Positions 59,839 through 64,000 of a stretch of DNA of 64,000 bases are shown here, one piece after another. The notes under the pieces are model-generated. The model ran no database searches. It saw nothing but the letters and a program-made list of their open reading frames with translations, and was not told where the DNA came from. The number at the start of each line of letters is the position of its first letter. The stretch's first letter is position 1. This DNA comes from Arion vulgaris (taxonomy: Eukaryota; Mollusca; Gastropoda; Stylommatophora; Arionidae), in the NCBI GenBank assembly GCA_020796225.1, contig CM036756.1, forward strand, positions 64,719,644 to 64,783,643, in the 5' to 3' direction. The translations under genes were made by a program, and so were the position numbers.

Positions 59839-60059
59839 GCAAGTGGACAACTTTGCTGAAGTGGTGTTTTTTTTTTGTAGCTATTCTTACAAAGTAAGAT
59901 CTTGAAGTGGTATCAGTATGATCTCATATCATACCATGCCCTGATATCAGATCACCTCTCTCTTCCCCTTTCTGTCTCTTGTTCTTTTTATCACTTTTTA
60001 GTTCTTTGCTATTCCTTACCCTACTTTGAAATTATTGATTGGTTATTGATTAATTGTGA

Positions 60060-62060
60060 ATTACTTTGCTCAATACTATAACCTGAGGAGCAAGTTAACA
60101 TGCAAGAAAACTCTGTAAACATAAACCAGAACTAGAACCAAGTTCAACACTTACATCATCGTCATCATCATCAAATAGCTTGTCCTGAGCAGAACTTTGC
60201 CATCCCAACAGTCCTCCGAATTTCTCTCTCTCATAGGCCAGATGTCCTGCCTCTGCAGCCGTCATGTTCAAACCATTAGTTACATCCTGAATCCACCTTC
60301 TCTGTGGTCTTCCTCTTCTTCTCTTTGCTGGTATGCCTCCTTCCATGATGGTCTTCCTCTTCTTCTCTTTGCTGGTATGCCTCCTTCCATGATGGTCTTC
60401 TCCAGCCCTTCATGTCTTTTTATATGTCCAAAATATCTCAATTTTCTCTTTCTTATTTGTAGCATCAGCCAGTTTTCTTTGATTTTGAGTTCTTTCTGGA
60501 TAGATCTATTTGTTCTCTTCTCTGTCCAAGATATACGAAGGACTCTTCTGTAACACTTATATTCAAAAGCACATATATGTTTTCCCACTGCTTTATTAAA
60601 TGTTCATGCTTCACACCCATACGTTGCAACACTTACAGATATTATAAATATGTTAAAAACAGCACCATTCAATAAAACCCTATTTTACAGATTTGTTTGA
60701 TATATGGGATGAACAACAGTGGTGATATTTTGCATGCTTGTCTTACTCTTGACCCATTGTAGAACTTTTCTGATAGACCTGTGTTTGTTCTAACCTTACA
60801 TTGGCTGTTTATATAGAGGCTCTTGCATAGATTAATTTAAGTGATAATTTAACTTCATAGATTGACAATATTTTAAAATATTTTTCTATCTACGTGGTTG
60901 AACGCTTTTCCTCATCCACGAATGCAACATGTTTTATGTTTATAGGATTTTTAGGATTATAGGATAATATTGTTTTGGTACAGCATCCGTTCTTCTGGAG
61001 TCTGTGACATGGTGCAAATTTTTTTAGAGTATTTTCAGAATATTTTTCCGGTATGACTCAGTAGTGCAATTCATCTATATTTTTGCAATCCTTTTGCCAC
61101 CATTCTTCTTCCAGATGGAAACTATTGTTGCATTTCTCCTACCTTCTAGTGTGTTTTTGTGATCTAGAATTGGTTGAATAGTCTGTGTGGTAAACTTATT
61201 GGTATTCCAGCAAGTTGAAATTTTTGGTCTCGTGCCTCTGCATTTTACTGTTCCACATGTTTCTTTGGATGCTTTTAATATATGTATGGCCTTTTTTTGT
61301 CTTTACAGATGGTCAATTGTCAAGTGTTTTACTGTGACAACTTCTGAGTTTTAACTTTACTCTCTTGTCTTTCAGCTCATACATAAGTCTCTTCTCGATA
61401 GACTCTGCGCCCTTGCGCAATATCTCTTTCCACACAACTCTGTCGTCAGTTAGTTTTATCCATGTGATGGGACCTATAGAAAAGTTCTTCATTGTGACCT
61501 TGCAGTCATCCTTATATCTGAGCAGCAGTCTGCCCTGGTGTCTCTTCCTCTCCAAAAGTCACAGAACAACATTTGTTTTGGTATGTGACAAGTTTCCATT
61601 CTTTTTTCATGTCCCAACGACCTTAGTCGTCTACTGCTAAACATGCCCATAATATGCTTTTAATATGGCTCTCTTAAATCATGTTCATTCTTCTTCTACA
61701 GATTTGCTTTTATTAGGTAGTCTAACAAAATTGTTGGTGATTTTTGAACAGATATGATTCTTGTATGTTGACATCTGTTAGTTTTTTTACTTTTATTATT
61801 ATTTATGTAATCTTGTGCTGTCTTCTAGTATTTTTATCTTCCTGTTTGTTCTTATAGTCATAACTACTGCTTTGTGGTCAGTATCTATACATAAGTTTGG
61901 TATGGCTCTTGCATCTGAAACTGACCTTTTTCTGAACCTCCTGACTAGTATGAAATCTATTTGGCCTTTACAGTCTAAGTTGTTCCATTTACACCAGATA
62001 TATGTGTAACTACTGATGTTGGATGCTGGATATTTACTGTGTATGAATGATAACATGATA
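60060..62060 (-). mobile_element. LINE (-) with endonuclease and C-terminal pieces
   Basis: On the minus strand near 61990-61800 an endonuclease end reads QIDFILVRRFRKRSVSDARA and TDHKAVVM. RT C-terminal text KLRYFGHIKRHEGLEKTIME and RRGRP is at 60480-60300. Another LINE 3' end (KRHQGRLLLRYKDDCKV) is inserted at 61310-61640. An adjacent 46-base block is duplicated at 60325-60415. Dead. Confidence 0.65.
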
Positions 62061-62139
62061 GCCAGCTTTAACAGTCTTTGTATTCAAATTTACAGACATT
62101 ATTTTCTGTACAGTGTTGTGTTTTCTAGTGGAGCTTTTC

Positions 62140-63090
62140 AGTGGCAACGTAGGTTGCTACAGTGCACTACTCGTGTAAAAAGTTACACCAGCGGCAGGCC
62201 GGTTAAGATGGCGGCTATGTTTTCTAGCCTCTAGTCCGTGTCGTTCTGCCGCAAGGCGAGTCAGGTCGCGCTGACCTGACCTTTGGTCAGTATGTTCGGC
62301 GCGCGCCTACAAGCCGCATCGCGTCTAGGTAGGTCAGCACACTAGTGTGATGACCCCTACTTTAAGGCGCATAGCAAGGAAGCCAAAATGATATGGTGTG
62401 CCAGGGATTGGTAGTACCTCTGTAACGAAGCTGTCATGCCCGTTTAAGGGCAGATTTCTGAACATTGGACCAAACCTGTCATTCAGCTCTCACCTGTTGC
62501 TCATAGCAGCTGTCAGCATGCGGCAGTAGCCATCATATGGGCAATGGCTTTGACAGGCCAACCAAACCAGGCTGAGGGTAGCCGGATGGTTAACAACCAA
62601 TCGGTGAAATAGGTCTTGCCTACCTTGCATGTAAAGACTGGACTCGACAGAGGGTGCGGAAGAAACCACTTTAGTGGCTCAATGGACACAACGGCGAGTA
62701 CCAGCAAAGCACTGTGGAGCGTACTGAGCACGGTGAGGCACGTAGTACACCCTGGTCATCCACTGCACCTGAATCCTCCACCAGTCGTCTCGACTTGTCT
62801 TGCCACTGGATCTTGTTGGAAACAGGAGAGAGAGTGAGGTCGACGTTTAGCGCAACTCTTCCTCACTTTAATCAAACTTGCTGCGCTAGTCACTGATTCA
62901 TCCCAACTCCTACGAAAGGGTGCAAAATCCTGTGAGGCAGCACGTCAAGCAGCATCAGTACTGCGTAGACAAAAGAGAAAGGCCAGTGCACACCAGTCCC
63001 AGACTGTAGCAACAATCTCATGCCCACACTGTCCACGACTCTTCAAGGCACGCATCGGACTGACAAGTCACCTACGTGTCCATTGACTGA
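62140..63090 (+). mobile_element. GC-rich LINE fragment ending in a C2H2 finger
   Basis: Base composition jumps relative to the surroundings. The end of the segment encodes TISCPHCPRLFKARIGLTSH LRVH and a stop at 63085, the C2H2 tail of a LINE ORF2. The preceding part has no long intact frame. Probably a young, internally deleted LINE copy. Confidence 0.55.
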
Positions 63091-64000
63091 TATTACATTT
63101 TGTTTGTTGGATGAAGTAACTATGTGGTTATAATCATATTTGATTGACGAACATTATTCAAATTTAATAATCTGAGTACATTTTGTCTACTGTCTTCTCA
63201 ACTAATATTTGAATTTATGAATAGTCGCTGCCTGTCTTAATTGTATTGCTGGCTCATTTTAGTTGTAGATATGTTTTATCTTGTTTTGTCATTTAAAAAT
63301 TATGATTTAACCCTTTCGCTCTGTATTATTTTGACCTCTGGACTCATTTATTTTGCGATTCAAATTTAACATTCAATGTCAGTTAGTTTAAACCTTTATA
63401 ACTCTAGTACTGTTTCTCTAAAGTATGACATATTATATATTAAATTGTTGCTAATTGAAAGTGGAATACATTAATATAATAATATTTTACAATAGGTGAT
63501 ATACTTTTGAGAAAACTAGATTATTGTAGCATGACAATTTTGAAAAAAAAAATCATAACAAATATTTTTACTCTCGGGTTTGTATTACATCTTAATATTC
63601 ATAGATGATTCCAGACATAGCAGTTAAATAAAGATAATCTATGTGCGAACATATTCTCTAAGTTTCATCTACCTAGGTGCAGTAGTTTTTATAATATTCA
63701 CTTTTTTGTGTGGATTCGTCAATAAATGGAATGTTGGACGCCCATTCTTTAGATACAATTTTTACATTAGACTTACAACTATCGATACTGCATTTAATAA
63801 ACAATCAAATGTCATTATTACCATCAATTAAATCTTCTTCATTACTATCACAAGTTATAATTTGATCTAACAGTACTCCAGATTACACTGTAAACATCGT
63901 TGGAATCATTAACGTTTAAAAAAAAAGGTTTCGAGTTGAACACAATAATACACTGCTTTCCCTCTTTCAAATCTTTGTTAAATTGAGATAGTAATGTACC
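63091..64000. other. Right edge, nothing recognisable
   Basis: AT-rich. ttaaccctttcgctctg at 63308 could be one end of a TTAA element, but no partner end is in the window. The missing LRRK1 kinase C-lobe exons must lie further right. Confidence 0.5.

Overview
This is a eukaryotic, AT-rich, intron-dense and repeat-laden window, most likely from an invertebrate animal. A lophotrochozoan such as a mollusc or annelid would fit the mixture of Penelope-like, RTE/I-like LINE, tRNA-SINE, mariner, hAT and piggyBac-type repeats, but the sequence does not fix the phylum. No operons, bacterial-type genes or bona fide RNA genes were seen.

One host gene fills the window on the + strand: a leucine-rich-repeat kinase of the LRRK1 type (ROCO family). 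I could chain 25 coding exons from 6138 to 59838. Every junction has matched intron phase and AG acceptors, with GT donors except one GC donor. The domain order is ankyrin-like region (exons 1-4), linker and LRRs (5-10), Roc (11-15), COR (15-21) and protein kinase (22-25). The start codon/first exon and everything after the kinase activation segment (rest of the C-lobe and the C-terminal region) lie outside what can be recognised. The kinase landmarks are intact (glycine loop, Lys, alpha-C Glu, YRDLKPDN, DYG, APE). The Roc domain, however, has lost its G1, G3 and G4 signatures while staying collinear with LRRK1, so the gene looks like an active kinase fused to a pseudo-GTPase. Exon 2 (ankyrin) carries a cluster of frame disruptions.

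Nearly everything else is introns filled with mobile elements. Recognised families are: Penelope-like element (PLE) 3' ends with a GIY-YIG endonuclease remnant and a hammerhead-like motif; several LINE families, one copy with a clean 13-bp target-site duplication; a mariner relic with terminal inverted repeats (TIRs); a four-copy TTAA-flanked MITE; a 1.1-kb piggyBac-like deletion derivative inserted in a SINE; a hAT-like MITE; an LTR-element pair; and at least six SINE-like families, three of which share one central core. Nested insertions at 26.4-28.3, 36.0-36.9, 39.7-40.3, 48.1-50.3 and 57.3-59.5 kb let insertion order be read.

The introns also hold large minisatellites (41, 43, 35, 25/28 and 87 bp units). 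Two start at a 5' splice site and, in one of them, copy it. The long open frames at 55.6-56.3 kb come from the 87-bp repeat and are not a gene. Upstream of 6138 and downstream of about 60 kb I see only repeats and featureless AT-rich DNA.
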